Source: Bog-473 sp963791995
GTDB taxonomy: Bacteria > Actinomycetota > Acidimicrobiia > Acidimicrobiales > RAAP-2
Assembly: GCA_963791995.1 (NCBI GenBank)
Contig: CAWBUQ010000019.1
Coordinates: 372,001 to 436,000, forward strand
Length of the DNA: 64,000 nt
Reading direction: 5' to 3'
Shown here: in pieces, positions 47,801 through 57,570 of the stretch
Layout: every line of letters begins with the position of its first letter
How positions within the stretch are numbered: position 1 is the first letter of the stretch
Program-made: the position numbers and the translations under genes
Notes under the pieces: generated by a model
Told to the model about the DNA's origin: nothing
Database searches by the model: none
What the model saw: the letters and a program-made list of their open reading frames with translations, nothing else

Positions 47801-48622
47801 TCAGCGCTGGAGGTGCCGAGACCGTTCCGTGGCGGCCGCCACCGCCTCCATGAAGGCCGATCGCACGGCCCGCGCCTCGAGTGTGCGCACGCCCGCGGCG
47901 GTCGTGCCCGCCGGCGAGGTCACCTCGGCCCGCAGCGACTCGGGGTCGCGCCCGGTCTGGCTCAACAGCGCGGCCGAGCCGCGCATCGTCTCGACCACCA
48001 GGGTCCGGCTCACGTCACGGGTGAGGCCCATCTGCACCCCCGCTTCGATCAGCGCCTCGGCCACCAAGAAGAAATACGCCGGACCCGATCCCGACAGGCC
48101 GGTCACCGCATCGAGTTGGTGCTCGGGCAGGCGGACCACGGTGCCGACGGCGGAGAGGATGTCGTGCGCCCAGGCCAGGTCGTGCGAGGTGGCGAACGAT
48201 CCGCCCGACATCGCGGCGACTCCGGTGCCGACCAGCGCGGCGACGTTGGGCATCGCGCGGATCACCACCGGCTCGCCGCCGAGGGCCATCTCGAGGCGCT
48301 GGCAGGGCATGCCGGCCACGATGGAGAGGACCCGAGGGACACCGACGCGCGCCACGGTGAGCGCCCGGCACGCCGCCTCCGCCGTGTCGGGCTTGACCGC
48401 CAGCAGCACCCCGGGCAGCCGGTCGCCGGCGGCTTCGAGCAGCCCCGGCTCGGGGGCACCCACGGCACGCAGTCCAGGGTTGGCCGCCTCGAGCTCGGCT
48501 CTGCGCTCGGCCACCGGCTCGATCACCGTGACGTCGGCCGGCGCCAGGACGCCCTTGTCGAGGAGCCCGCCCAAGAGGGCGCCCCCCATCTTCCCGCCGC
48601 CGACGATCAGCAGGCTCGACAC
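47801..48622 (-). CDS. proC: Pyrroline-5-carboxylate reductase
   Basis: 273 residues from the GTG at 48622. LLIVGGGKMGGALLGGLL binds NAD(P)H; VVIRAMPNVAALVGTGVAAM and LSGSGPAYFFLVAEALIEAGVQMGL and TSPAGTTAAG are the family signatures. It makes the last step of proline synthesis. The frame is open further upstream to 48892 but without conservation. Confidence 0.94.
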   Translation of the reverse strand: MSSLLIVGGGKMGGALLGGLLDKGVLAPADVTVIEPVAERRAELEAANPGLRAVGAPEPGLLEAAGDRLPGVLLAVKPDTAEAACRALTVARVGVPRVLSIVAGMPCQRLEMALGGEPVVIRAMPNVAALVGTGVAAMSGGSFATSHDLAWAHDILSAVGTVVRLPEHQLDAVTGLSGSGPAYFFLVAEALIEAGVQMGLTRDVSRTLVVETMRGSAALLSQTGRDPESLRAEVTSPAGTTAAGVRTLEARAVRSAFMEAVAAATERSRHLQR

Positions 48623-48711
48623 GCCGCCGACGATACCGAGCCCAGCCAGGGGTCGCGTGCGCCGGACGGCTCGTGCGCAGGGACGGCCGGCCCCGACCCG
48701 CTCCCGGGGCC

Positions 48712-49203
48712 TCAGCGCCGAGGTCGGCGCCGGTAGGTCGAGGGGTAGCCGAGGGTCATGGCCGTCGGGAAGTGCTCGTCGGTGTAGACGACCGAGGACC
48801 CGGCGATGCGGTCGAGCTCGTCGTCGTCGACCAGCCGGGCCGGGACCCTGCCCACCAGGTACACGGCATCCTCGGGGCCGAGCGCGAACCACATGCCGAA
48901 GAGATGGGCGTTGCGCCGCAGCAAATAGGCGTAGACGTCGGCCTGGTTGGCCTCGGGCACCGGCATGAACTGGGCTTCGTGGTGCAACGTGCGCTGCTTG
49001 AGGGTGAACCAGACCGTGATGAAGTCCTTCTCCTCACCCTTGAAGCGCAGGTACCAGCGGTACGAGGCCGTCCGGTCGGTCACCTCCTGGCGCTCGGCAG
49101 CCACCAGGAAGCCACCGGCCGCCAACTCGCGCTCGGCCCAGGCGTCGATGCGGGCCACCGCCGCGGCCATCTCGTCTTCCTCAGGGAGATCGACGACGGG
49201 CAC
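48712..49203 (-). CDS. YbjN domain-containing protein
   Basis: 163 residues of the alpha/beta YbjN (secretion-chaperone-like) fold: YRWYLRFKGEEKDFITVWFTLKQRTLHHEAQFMP and an AYLLRRNAHLFGMWFALGPEDAVYLVGRV stretch (quoted only to show the pattern LRRNAHLFG and DAVYLVGRV). In mycobacteria a YbjN gene also neighbours mshA. Function is unknown; roles in stress and cell-surface control have been proposed in enterobacteria. Confidence 0.8.
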   Translation of the reverse strand: MPVVDLPEEDEMAAAVARIDAWAERELAAGGFLVAAERQEVTDRTASYRWYLRFKGEEKDFITVWFTLKQRTLHHEAQFMPVPEANQADVYAYLLRRNAHLFGMWFALGPEDAVYLVGRVPARLVDDDELDRIAGSSVVYTDEHFPTAMTLGYPSTYRRRPRR

Positions 49204-49235
49204 GGGACGCGGGCTCGGACGCCGCCGCGCTCAGC

Positions 49236-50483
49236 TCAGCTGCACTCGACGAGGCGGCCCGCGGCCAGCTCGTCGTGCAGCTCCACCAGCGTCGTGGCGG
49301 CGGCGCGCCAGGTGTAGCGCCGCGCCATGAGCACCGAGGCCGTCGAGAGACGCTCGGCGGCCAGCGGCTCGCCGAAGACGCGGCGTACGGCGGCGGCGTA
49401 CGCGGCCGGGTCGGGATCCTCGACCAAGAAGCCCGTGTGGCCCTCTTCCACCAAGGTGGTGAGCCCGCCGACCGCCGAGGCCACCACAGGCGTGCCGCAC
49501 GCGGCGGCCTCCAGGGCCACGAGGCCGAAGGACTCCGAACGGCTGGGCACGAGGCACACGTCGGCGGCGCGGTAGTACGACGACAACAGCTCGTGGGGCT
49601 GCGGCTCGATGAAGTGCACGTGTTCGCGCACCCCGCGTGCGTCGGCGATGTCGTGGAGGCCGTGCAGCGATTTCTCGCCGTGAGGGCCACTGGGCCCGCC
49701 CACGACGACGAGGCGGTAGGGCTCGCCACCCGACTCGGACAACTCGGCCAGCGTCTCGATCGCCACGTCGGCGCACTTGAGCGGCTGGATGCGGCCGACG
49801 AAGAGCAACAGGCGCCCGTCGAGCGGCAACCCGAGGGCCCGGCGCGCCTGGGGCCGGTGGCCCGGGCCGAAGAAGGCATGATCGACGCCCGGGGGCACGA
49901 TGCGGATGCGCCCCGGCTCACCGCCGTAGAGCGAGGCGATCTGCTCGGCCTCCACGCTGCACGACGCCAGCACGGCGTCGGAGCACTCGATGATGGACGC
50001 CTCCGCCTCGGCGCGCCGGTGCGGCATGTCGGCCTCGACCTCTTCGGGCATGGATTCGGCCTTCACCCGGTCGAGCGTGTGGAAGGTGCACACGAGCGGC
50101 AGGTTCAACTCGTGCTTGATCACGTGGCCCGAAAGCCCCGAGAGCCAGTAGTTGGCGTGGACCGAGGTGTAGGGCAGGCCCTCGGCGCCCGCCATACGCT
50201 GGAGGACGGCGGCGGTGAATTCGTCCACCACGCCGGGCAGGGCCTCCTTCGGCACCACGTCGAGCGGTCCGGCCTTGACGTGGTGGACCTGCAATCCCGG
50301 TTCCAGATCGACCAGGGGCGGCAGATCGTCCGACCAGGCCCTGGTGAAGACGTCGCACACGACATCCGAGCGGGCCAGGGCGGCGGTCAGCTCGCGCACG
50401 TAGACGTTCATGCCGCCGCCGTCGCCGGTACCCGGCTGGGCCAGCGGCGAGGTGTGCAGGGACAAGACGGCGAGCCGGCGCAT
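49236..50483 (-). CDS. mshA: D-inositol-3-phosphate N-acetylglucosaminyltransferase MshA
   Basis: 415 residues of a GT4 glycosyltransferase. The N-terminus LSLHTSPLAQPGTGDGGGMNVYV with the Gly-rich acceptor loop and Asn, TFHTLDRVKAE, the FVGRIQPLKCADV segment and SRSESFGLVALEAAACGTPVV are typical of MshA. It performs the first committed step of mycothiol synthesis. It follows the XRE gene by five bases. Confidence 0.93.
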   Translation of the reverse strand: MRRLAVLSLHTSPLAQPGTGDGGGMNVYVRELTAALARSDVVCDVFTRAWSDDLPPLVDLEPGLQVHHVKAGPLDVVPKEALPGVVDEFTAAVLQRMAGAEGLPYTSVHANYWLSGLSGHVIKHELNLPLVCTFHTLDRVKAESMPEEVEADMPHRRAEAEASIIECSDAVLASCSVEAEQIASLYGGEPGRIRIVPPGVDHAFFGPGHRPQARRALGLPLDGRLLLFVGRIQPLKCADVAIETLAELSESGGEPYRLVVVGGPSGPHGEKSLHGLHDIADARGVREHVHFIEPQPHELLSSYYRAADVCLVPSRSESFGLVALEAAACGTPVVASAVGGLTTLVEEGHTGFLVEDPDPAAYAAAVRRVFGEPLAAERLSTASVLMARRYTWRAAATTLVELHDELAAGRLVECS

Positions 50484-50488
50484 GGCGC

Positions 50489-51049
50489 TCAGAGCCTACC
50501 GGTGACCGGCAATTTCGCTCCGGAGGGGGCTGGCAGCGGCTCAGGCTGTGGCGACCCGGCCAGGGGCGGCGGGGGTCTCGGCACCGGTGTCGCCGCGGCC
50601 GGCGTCACCGGGACCGCTCGGATTCGGACCTGACCCGGCGGCCTCGGGCGCGCCGGTCCCCGGCGTGGGGTCCTGGTCCGCCCCCGTTCGCGCTGCTCGT
50701 CCTCGTACTCACGCCGGAAGGAGAGGTAGATGCGCACCAGCGCCTGCTTCTGCTCCTCGCTGATGCTCTGGTCCGACAGGATGGAGCGGGTGAGGTCGGG
50801 CGAGCCGGTCGGCGCCTCGAGGATGCCGGCCTGGACGTAGAGCGTCTCGGCCGAGATGCGCAGCGCCTTGGCGATCTGCTGGAGGATCTCCGCCGAGGGC
50901 CGGCGCAGCCCCCGCTCGATCTGGCTCAGATACGGGTTGGAGATGCCGGCCAACTCCGAGAGGCGCCGGAGCGAGAGGCGGGCCCCCGCCCGCTGCTCAC
51001 GGATGAAGGACCCGAGATCGAGCCAGCGGTCTTTCGGGTCCGTGCTCAC
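50489..51049 (-). CDS. XRE-family transcriptional regulator
   Basis: 186 residues from the GTG at 51049. The helix-turn-helix (residues 20-75) reads LSLRRLSELAGISNPYLSQIERGLRRPSAEILQQIA. A linker LSDQSISEEQKQALVRIYLSFRREY follows, then a Pro/Arg-rich disordered tail of about 70 residues. Similar regulators occur upstream of fatty-acid or stress genes in actinobacteria. Targets are unknown; its place upstream of mshA may be coincidental. Confidence 0.85.
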   Translation of the reverse strand: MSTDPKDRWLDLGSFIREQRAGARLSLRRLSELAGISNPYLSQIERGLRRPSAEILQQIAKALRISAETLYVQAGILEAPTGSPDLTRSILSDQSISEEQKQALVRIYLSFRREYEDEQRERGRTRTPRRGPARPRPPGQVRIRAVPVTPAAATPVPRPPPPLAGSPQPEPLPAPSGAKLPVTGRL

Positions 51050-51218
51050 TGTTGCAAGCGTACTGCCGGCCGGGCGCGCCGGCGTTGTCCCGCCGCGGCG
51101 GCCGGCGCCGCAACGACGCGGCGGCCCACCCCGCGCACGGCCCTGGCACTCCCTGTTCGCATCGCTGTTGAGCCCGGTTCCGATCGCGGCCTCGTCGGGT
51201 ATGGTCCAGCACGCACCA

Positions 51219-51233
51219 CCGCTGCGACAGCGG
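51219..51233. promoter_or_regulatory. Inverted repeat upstream of sodA
   Basis: CCGCTG-CGA-CAGCGG is a perfect 6-3-6 dyad 38 bases before the sodA ATG. A weak promoter (TTCCGA, 16 bases, TATGGT) lies just upstream, so the dyad would fall in the leader, as an operator or a 5' hairpin. Confidence 0.3.
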
Positions 51234-51271
51234 CCCATCCCAGGGACACGACCACGACTGAGGAGATCGCC

Positions 51272-51886
51272 ATGGCCGAGTACAGCCTCCCCGACCTGCC
51301 CTACGATTACGCCGCGCTGGAGCCTCACGTGTCGGCCCAGATCATGGAGCTCCATCACGACAAGCACCACGCCGCCTACGTCACCGGCGCCAACCAGACG
51401 CTCGAGAAGCTGGCCGCGGCGCGCGACAAGGACGACTTCGGCGCCATCGTCGGCCTCGAAAAGACGCTGGCCTTCCACATCTCGGGCCACGTCTTGCACT
51501 CCATCTTCTGGAACAACCAGAGCCCCGACGGTGGCGACAAGCCCGACGGCGCCCTCGGGTCCGCCATCGACGAGAACTTCGGCTCCTTCGACAAGTTCAA
51601 GGCGCATTTCACCCAGGCCACGTCGACGATCCAGGGCTCGGGCTGGGGCGTGCTGGCCTACGAGCCCCTCGCCGGCCGGCTCATCATCGAGCAGGTCTAC
51701 GACCACCAGGGCAACGTCGGCAACGGCTCGGTCCCGCTCCTCGTCTTCGACGCCTGGGAGCACGCCTTCTACCTGCAGTACAAGAACGTGAAGGCCGACT
51801 TCTTCGCCGCACTGTGGAACGTCGTCAACTGGCCCGATGTGGCGGCCCGGCTCGACGCGGCCAAGGGGCTGAAGGTTCCCGGCTAG
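51272..51886 (+). CDS. sodA: Superoxide dismutase (Fe/Mn)
   Basis: 204 residues. The metal ligands are His in MELHHDKHHAAYV, His in FHISGHVLHSIFW, and Asp and His in VFDAWEHAFYLQY. GSGWGVLAYEPLAGRL is typical of the family; the cofactor cannot be fixed by eye. AGGAGAT precedes the ATG. No signal peptide is seen, so it is cytoplasmic. Confidence 0.96.
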   Translation: MAEYSLPDLPYDYAALEPHVSAQIMELHHDKHHAAYVTGANQTLEKLAAARDKDDFGAIVGLEKTLAFHISGHVLHSIFWNNQSPDGGDKPDGALGSAIDENFGSFDKFKAHFTQATSTIQGSGWGVLAYEPLAGRLIIEQVYDHQGNVGNGSVPLLVFDAWEHAFYLQYKNVKADFFAALWNVVNWPDVAARLDAAKGLKVPG

Positions 51887-51919
51887 GGCTGGTGGGCCGG
51901 CGGCGCCGGCGGTTGGCGG

Positions 51920-52108
51920 CTAGGCGAGGGGGAGGTGCTGCTCGCAGAGACTGCGGGTGGGATCGCGCTCGAGGTCGGCCTCGACGATGGGCGCCCCGCA
52001 CGTCTCGCACTGCCCATAGGTGCCCTCGCTCAGGCGCTCGAGGGCTCGATCGACCCCGTCGAGCACCGACGAGGACCGGGCCAGCTCCGATTCGTAGCGC
52101 TCCTCCAC
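51920..52108 (-). CDS. Short TraR/DksA-type zinc-finger protein
   Basis: 62 residues from GTG at 52108. VDRALERLSEGTYGQCETCGAPI...R-L-x-x-P-x-R is the DksA finger core. The second metal pair reads CEQH instead of CxxC. The coiled-coil arm is almost absent, shorter than usual 110-residue relatives. The frame is open upstream but has no start codon. Whether it binds RNA polymerase like DksA is unknown. It is convergent with sodA. Confidence 0.6.
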   Translation of the reverse strand: MEERYESELARSSSVLDGVDRALERLSEGTYGQCETCGAPIVEADLERDPTRSLCEQHLPLA

Positions 52109-52237
52109 GATCGGGCAGGGTAGCCGCCCGGCGGGCCCTCCGAGCGTGACGGGGTCGCAGGCAGGTGGCAGGGGCGGAAAAGGGTGCCCCGAACCGTTTA
52201 GGGGTTCGAGGTGGGGGGCAGTACTACCGCAACCGCT

Positions 52238-55013
52238 ATGCAGAGCTCCATACTGCCTGGGCCCGAGCCCACGGCCACCGCGCGACGCCGGCGCGTCGGT
52301 CACTCGGCGGTTCCCCGCGGCCACAGCCTCGGTCGGCGAGGCCCGCCGCTTCCTTCTCGAAGTCCTGCCAGCCCCGTGCCTGGAGGGGGCGGACGCCGTC
52401 GTGCTGATGCTCTCCGAGCTCGCGACGAACGCCGTCCTCCATGCCTCCACCCCCTTCGACGTGACGGTGTCGGTCGCACCGGACGCCACGCACGTGCGGG
52501 TCGGGGTCAGCGACGGCTCAGAGGGGTACCCCGTGCCGCTCGAACCGAGCACGGACACGCCCCACGGGCGCGGACTGCACATCGTGCGCACGCTGGCCGA
52601 TGCGTGGGGCATCGAGATGCACCGCAGCCGGCCCGGCAAGACGGTCTGGTTCGACGCCCCTTTCACGCCGCCGCCGGACGCACGGGGCGACATCATCGGA
52701 CTCGGCAGGTTCTCGAGCGACGATGCGTCGTGGACGGCGCGCCGCGCCGCCGGCGATCCGGTGACGGACACGGGCGCCGCGGTCGCGCCGGCCGCCACGA
52801 CACGGGTCGGGGCCCCAGGCGGCACGGGCACGACAGCGGCGCGGGCCATCTGGCCTCCGCCCAGCGTGCGCGCGGTACTCGACGGGTTACGCGATGCCGT
52901 GGTCGCCACGAACGAACACGGCGAGATCCATTACGTCAACCGGGCGGCCGAGGAGCTCATGGGATGGCCACACGGCTCTCTCGTCGGCCGGTCCGCCCTC
53001 GACCTCGTGCCCGAGTCGTTGGGTGCGGCCTTCCACGAGGGATTCGCCCACTTCGTCCGCGCCCAGGCCGAGGAGCTGGTCGGCCGGAGGCTCACCACGG
53101 CCATCAAGTGTGCCGACGGCTCGGAGGTCGACACCGAGCTCGTCCTGAGCATCTTCGATCATCCCTACGCCGGAGCGGTGGTCGTCGGCATTTTCCGTCC
53201 CCACGACGACCGCAAACTGCAGCGCTGGTCCGAGCTGACGAGTGAGCTGCTCGAGATTCTCGTCGACGCCCCGATGGACGACGCGCCGGCTGAGCGGTTG
53301 CTGGCCACGCTGGGACGGCGACTGGACTGGGACGTCACCACGCTGTGGGCGCTTTCGGCGGACCACGACCTGCTGTGCCGGCACGTCTGGACGCGGAGCC
53401 CGACGATCGCGCCCGCCTTCACACAGGAAAAGGCTGCCGACCCCCGCAGCGGCAGCGAAGGATTGCCCCGGTGGGTGATTGAGCACGGCGAGCCGCTGTG
53501 GGTGCCCGATCTGCGCAGCGACTGGCGCTTCGAGACCGATGCACTGGCCAAGGACGGATTGCAGAGCGCGTACGCATTCCCGATCCGGTACCGGGGAGCG
53601 TGCATCGGCGTCGTCAAGATGCTGAGCCGGCACCAGCGCGAGCGCGACCCCTCGGCGGTGGAGCTCATGGACGCGGTGGGCGGGCACCTGGGTGAGCTGC
53701 TCCACACGTCGACCCTGGCGGCCGAGCGCGAGCACCTCCTCGACGAGCTCCTCGAGGCCCGGCGGCGCAACGAGTTCCTCCTGCTGGCCACCCAGGTGCT
53801 CTCCGAGGTCGTCGACTATCACGAGATGGTCAATCGCTTGGCCCAGGTCGCCGTGCCGGTCCTGGCCGACATCTGCCTCATCGACATCGCCGACGAGGAC
53901 GGGCAGATGCGCCGGATGGCGGCGTGGCACGCCGACCCGTCGAAGCGCTCGCTCGCCGAAGAACTGCGCACGCGCTACCCGCCCGATCCCGAGAGCGATC
54001 ACCCGACCATGGCGGTGATGCACAGCGGGCGGTCCATGTGGAGCGCCGAGATGCCGGACGAGTTCCTGCATGCGACGACCAGGGACGAGCGCCACTACGC
54101 CATCCTCAAGATGCTCGGCTTCACCTCGTACATGACGGTGCCGCTGCGGCGGCGCGACCAAGAGGTCCTCGGCACCGTGTCCCTGGTGTCGGCCGGCTCG
54201 GGACGCCGCTTCTCCGAGAAGGATCTCGGGCTGGCCGAACAATTGGCCAAGCAGGTGAGCTCGGTGGTGATCAACGCCCGCGCCTACGACCGGGAACGGC
54301 GCATTTCGCACGATCTGCAACGCAACCTGCTGCCCGACGCCATCCCCGACATCACCGGCTGGGAGGTCGCGGCGCGCTACCTCCCCGCCGCCGTGGGCTA
54401 CGAGGTCGGCGGCGACTGGTACGACGTGGTACCGCTGGCCGACGGCCTCGTCGCATTCGTGGTGGGCGATGTCGAGGGGCACGACCTCGGCGCCGCCAAG
54501 ATCATGAGCCGCCTGCGCCATACGCTCGGGATGCTGGTGCTGGAGGAGAGAGACCCGGGTCTGGCCCTCGAGCGGCTCAACCGGATCTCGCTGTCCCGGG
54601 AGGACGAGCGGCTCGCCACCGCCCTCGTCGGCGTGCTCGACACGGCGAGCGGGGTGGTCACCTTCTCATCCGCCGGCCACCACTCCCCCGTCCAGGTCGG
54701 CCCGGATCAGGCCATTGAGCTTCCGGTGCCGCCCGGGCCCCCTCTGGGCGTGCAGCCGTGCCACTACAAGAACTACGACTTCGAACTCGGTGACGGCTGC
54801 CTCGTCATGTTCACCGACGGGCTGGTCGAGCGCCGCGGCGCCCATCTCGACAAGCGCCTCGAGCTGCTCGAGTGGTCGTTGCGCACCTCGCCGAGCACCG
54901 AGCCCCGCCACATCGCCGACTACATCATCGATGCCATGACCGCGGACGAACGGCGGTCCGACGACATCGCCGTGCTCACGGCACGCCAGCGCGGCGACGA
55001 CCTCGCCATCTGA
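52238..55013 (+). CDS. Multisensor SpoIIE-type serine phosphatase with an RsbW-like ATPase domain
   Basis: About 925 residues. Domains in order: an RsbW/HATPase_c_2 domain (LSELATNAVLHAS, PHGRGLHIVRTLAD), a linker, a PAS domain (LRDAVVATNEHGEIHYVNRAAEEL), a GAF domain, a second GAF domain, and a PP2C/SpoIIE phosphatase (VGGDWYDVVPL, GDVEGHDLGAAKIM, SDDIAVLTAR). Such proteins control anti-sigma-factor antagonists in partner-switching. The ATG at 52238 lies one frame from the ATPase domain; an extra G at 52306-52307 (cactcggcgg) would join them. The uninterrupted frame starts at GTG 52146. Confidence 0.85.
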
Positions 55014-55077
55014 GAACCTCAGCCCGTCGCTGACTCCGGTGGCGCCCGGGTCCTAGCGCACTCCCTAATGTGACGGC

Positions 55078-56529
55078 GTGACGACGGAATCCACCAGCGC
55101 GCTCGCACCGCTCGTCGGCGCCCACATCCCGGTGCCCTGCCTCGACGGCAGCGAGCGCCCCTACCGCGACCTGGACTGTGCCGCTTCGACACCGGCGCTC
55201 GAACTGGTGGCAGAGCGGGTTGGAGACTTCTTGCCCTGGTACTCGAGCGTGCACCGCGGTGCGGGCTACAAGTCGCGGCGGGCCACCGAGGGCTACGAGG
55301 AGGCGCGGGCCACCGTGCACCGCTTCGCCGGACGCCCCGCCGGTGGCGACGACATCGTCGTGCTGGTGCGCAACACCACCGAAGCCATCAACCATCTGGC
55401 CTACCGCCTCCGCCTCGGCCCCGACGACGTGGTGGTCACCACGGTCGTCGAACACCACGCCAACCTCTTGCCCTGGTCGCGGGCCTGCTCGGTGCGCTGG
55501 GTCGAGTGCGGTCCTGACGGCACCTTCGGCACCGACGACGTGGTCCGCGTCCTTGACGAGGGGCCGGCGCCGGCGCTTCTCGCGCTCACCGGCGCCTCCA
55601 ATGTGACCGGATGGATCCCGCCGGTCGCCGCCATCTGCGCGGCGGCCCACCAGCGCGGTGTCCCGGTCCTGCTCGACGCCGCGCAGCTGGCGCCACACCG
55701 CCCCTTGCCACCCGAGCCGGACTACGTCGCCTTCAGCGGGCACAAGCTCTACGCCCCCTACGGCGCAGGCGCACTGATCGGGCCGCGGCGGACGTTCGAG
55801 ACCGGGGACCCGTTTCTCGCGGGCGGCGGCGCGGTGGACCTCGTCGACCTCGACGAAGTGATCTGGACCGAGCCCCCCGAGCGCGAGGAAGCCGGCTCCC
55901 CCAACGTGGTCGGCGCCGTGGCCTTCGGCGCAGCCATGGACGAGTTGGAGCGGATCGGCTGGGAGCGCATCGGAGCCCACGAATCAGCCCTGGCGACGCG
56001 CCTGTTCGACGGGCTGCGTGCCATCGACGGCGTGCGGATCCTGGGGCCGCGGGGCGGCCCTGCGGGTGGTGCCGGGGGTGCCGGGGGTGCCGGCGGTGCC
56101 GGCGGCGACAGGGACACCGACGGGCTCGCCGTCGCGACCTTCACGGTTTCGGGGATGCACCACGCCCTGGTGGCGGCCCGCCTGAGCGCGGAGTTCGGGA
56201 TCGGGGTGCGGCACGGCTGCTTCTGCGCGCACCCCTACCTGATCCGCCTCCTCGGCATCGGGCCCGAGGGCATGGCACAGGCGCGCGCGGCCGTGCGGCG
56301 AGGCGAACGGGGCGCCATCCCCGGAGCCGTGCGGGCGAGTTGCGGGCTCGGCACCACCGGTGACGACGTCGATGCACTGCTCGACGCGTTGGGGTCGATC
56401 GCCGGCGGGGCCCCGGCGCCGGTCCGCTACGTCCAAGATCCCGTCACCGGGGACTTCTGGCCCGAAGGCGAGGCTAGCGGCTGGCGCGCCACGGACCGGC
56501 CGGCCGGAGCGGCGTGTGCCCGTGGGTGA
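55078..56529 (+). CDS. Class V aminotransferase / cysteine-desulfurase-like protein
   Basis: 483 residues. CAASTPALELV and YSSVHRGAGYKSRRATEGYEEAR are the desulfurase-like opening; VRNTTEAINHLA, TVVEHHANLLPW, VLLDAAQLAPH and the PLP lysine in FSGHKLYAPYGAGAL follow. A CFCAHPYL motif could supply a Cys. A Gly/Ala-rich linker (four GGA repeats, DNA about 56064-56105) interrupts the small domain. The substrate is not certain; it is not in an iron-sulfur cluster operon. The start is GTG at 55078. Confidence 0.82.
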   Translation: MTTESTSALAPLVGAHIPVPCLDGSERPYRDLDCAASTPALELVAERVGDFLPWYSSVHRGAGYKSRRATEGYEEARATVHRFAGRPAGGDDIVVLVRNTTEAINHLAYRLRLGPDDVVVTTVVEHHANLLPWSRACSVRWVECGPDGTFGTDDVVRVLDEGPAPALLALTGASNVTGWIPPVAAICAAAHQRGVPVLLDAAQLAPHRPLPPEPDYVAFSGHKLYAPYGAGALIGPRRTFETGDPFLAGGGAVDLVDLDEVIWTEPPEREEAGSPNVVGAVAFGAAMDELERIGWERIGAHESALATRLFDGLRAIDGVRILGPRGGPAGGAGGAGGAGGAGGDRDTDGLAVATFTVSGMHHALVAARLSAEFGIGVRHGCFCAHPYLIRLLGIGPEGMAQARAAVRRGERGAIPGAVRASCGLGTTGDDVDALLDALGSIAGGAPAPVRYVQDPVTGDFWPEGEASGWRATDRPAGAACARG

Positions 56530-56536
56530 ACACACG

Positions 56537-57541
56537 ATGAGGGCGACGAGCCGGCGCGCCGCGTTGTTGCTCGCGCTCGGCACGCTGGTCCCGCTGCTGG
56601 CGGCCTGCTCCAAACCGGTGGGCAGCACCTCGGTGCACAACGTCGCCTGGGTGGCGACGGGGGCGTCGGTGACACTGCCCGGCACAGGGGTCACGCCAGT
56701 CACCCTGGCCACGCGCCACGTCGCCCCCAAGGTCACCGTCGGCAGCCTGCCCTCGGCACTGGCCTACACCCCCGGCGGCAAAGGCCTGCTGGTCGTCACG
56801 CAAGGCGACGACATGCTGCACGAGATCGACACCGCCACGCACGACGTCGAGCACTCCGCCGTGGTGGGCGTCGAACCCGATGCGGTCGCGGTGGCACCCG
56901 GTGGCAAGGACGGCAAGGGCATCGCGCTGGTGGCGAACCTCGACTCGGGCACGGTGACCCCGGTCGACCTCGCCACGTGGCATGCCGGGACGCCGGTGAC
57001 GGTCGGTACCCAGCCGGTGGCCATCGCGGTGGTGGCCTCGCCGACGGGCACCGCGACCGCCTTCGTCGCGAATTTCGGGAGCAACACCGTGACGCCGATC
57101 AACACCGCCACCATGCAGGCGGGGAAGCCCATCGCGGTCGGGCCCGAGCCACAGACCGTCGCCGCGGCCTCCGGGGAGGTGCTGGTGGGCAACTTCGGGA
57201 ACCAGACACTCACACCCATCAACCCGGCCACGCTGACCGCGGGCGCGCCGGCACCCCTCCCCCTCAATCCGACCGGGATGGCAGTGGCCCCGTCGGGGTC
57301 GACGGTCTATGTGTGCGGTGGCGCGAGCATCGTCTCGGTGAGCACGCTCGGCCTGGTAGCCGGCACTCCGGTGCACCTGCCCGACGCGGCACAGGGCATC
57401 GCGCTCAGCGAGGACGGGTCGACGGCCTGGGTGACCCAGCAAGCGGGCTCGATCGTCGGCGTGACGCTGGCCACGGGGCAGGTCGGCCGGCCGATCCACC
57501 TGGGCGGGCATCCCTCGGCAATCGTCATCGGAACGGGGTAG
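56537..57541 (+). CDS. YVTN-type beta-propeller lipoprotein
   Basis: 334 residues. A signal peptide with a lipobox (LVPLLAAC, Cys near residue 28) makes this a membrane-anchored surface lipoprotein. Repeats such as VANLDSGTVTPVDLATWHAG, FVANFGSNTVTPINTATMQAG and VGNFGNQTLTPINPATLTAG (about 40 residues each) form a seven-bladed-type propeller. The ligand is unknown. It starts eight bases after the aminotransferase gene and is probably cotranscribed with it. It may be a substrate of the Lnt encoded at 12.9 kb. Confidence 0.85.
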   Translation: MRATSRRAALLLALGTLVPLLAACSKPVGSTSVHNVAWVATGASVTLPGTGVTPVTLATRHVAPKVTVGSLPSALAYTPGGKGLLVVTQGDDMLHEIDTATHDVEHSAVVGVEPDAVAVAPGGKDGKGIALVANLDSGTVTPVDLATWHAGTPVTVGTQPVAIAVVASPTGTATAFVANFGSNTVTPINTATMQAGKPIAVGPEPQTVAAASGEVLVGNFGNQTLTPINPATLTAGAPAPLPLNPTGMAVAPSGSTVYVCGGASIVSVSTLGLVAGTPVHLPDAAQGIALSEDGSTAWVTQQAGSIVGVTLATGQVGRPIHLGGHPSAIVIGTG

Positions 57542-57570
57542 GGCTTCGGGCGCGAGCCGTTCGCCGGCCG

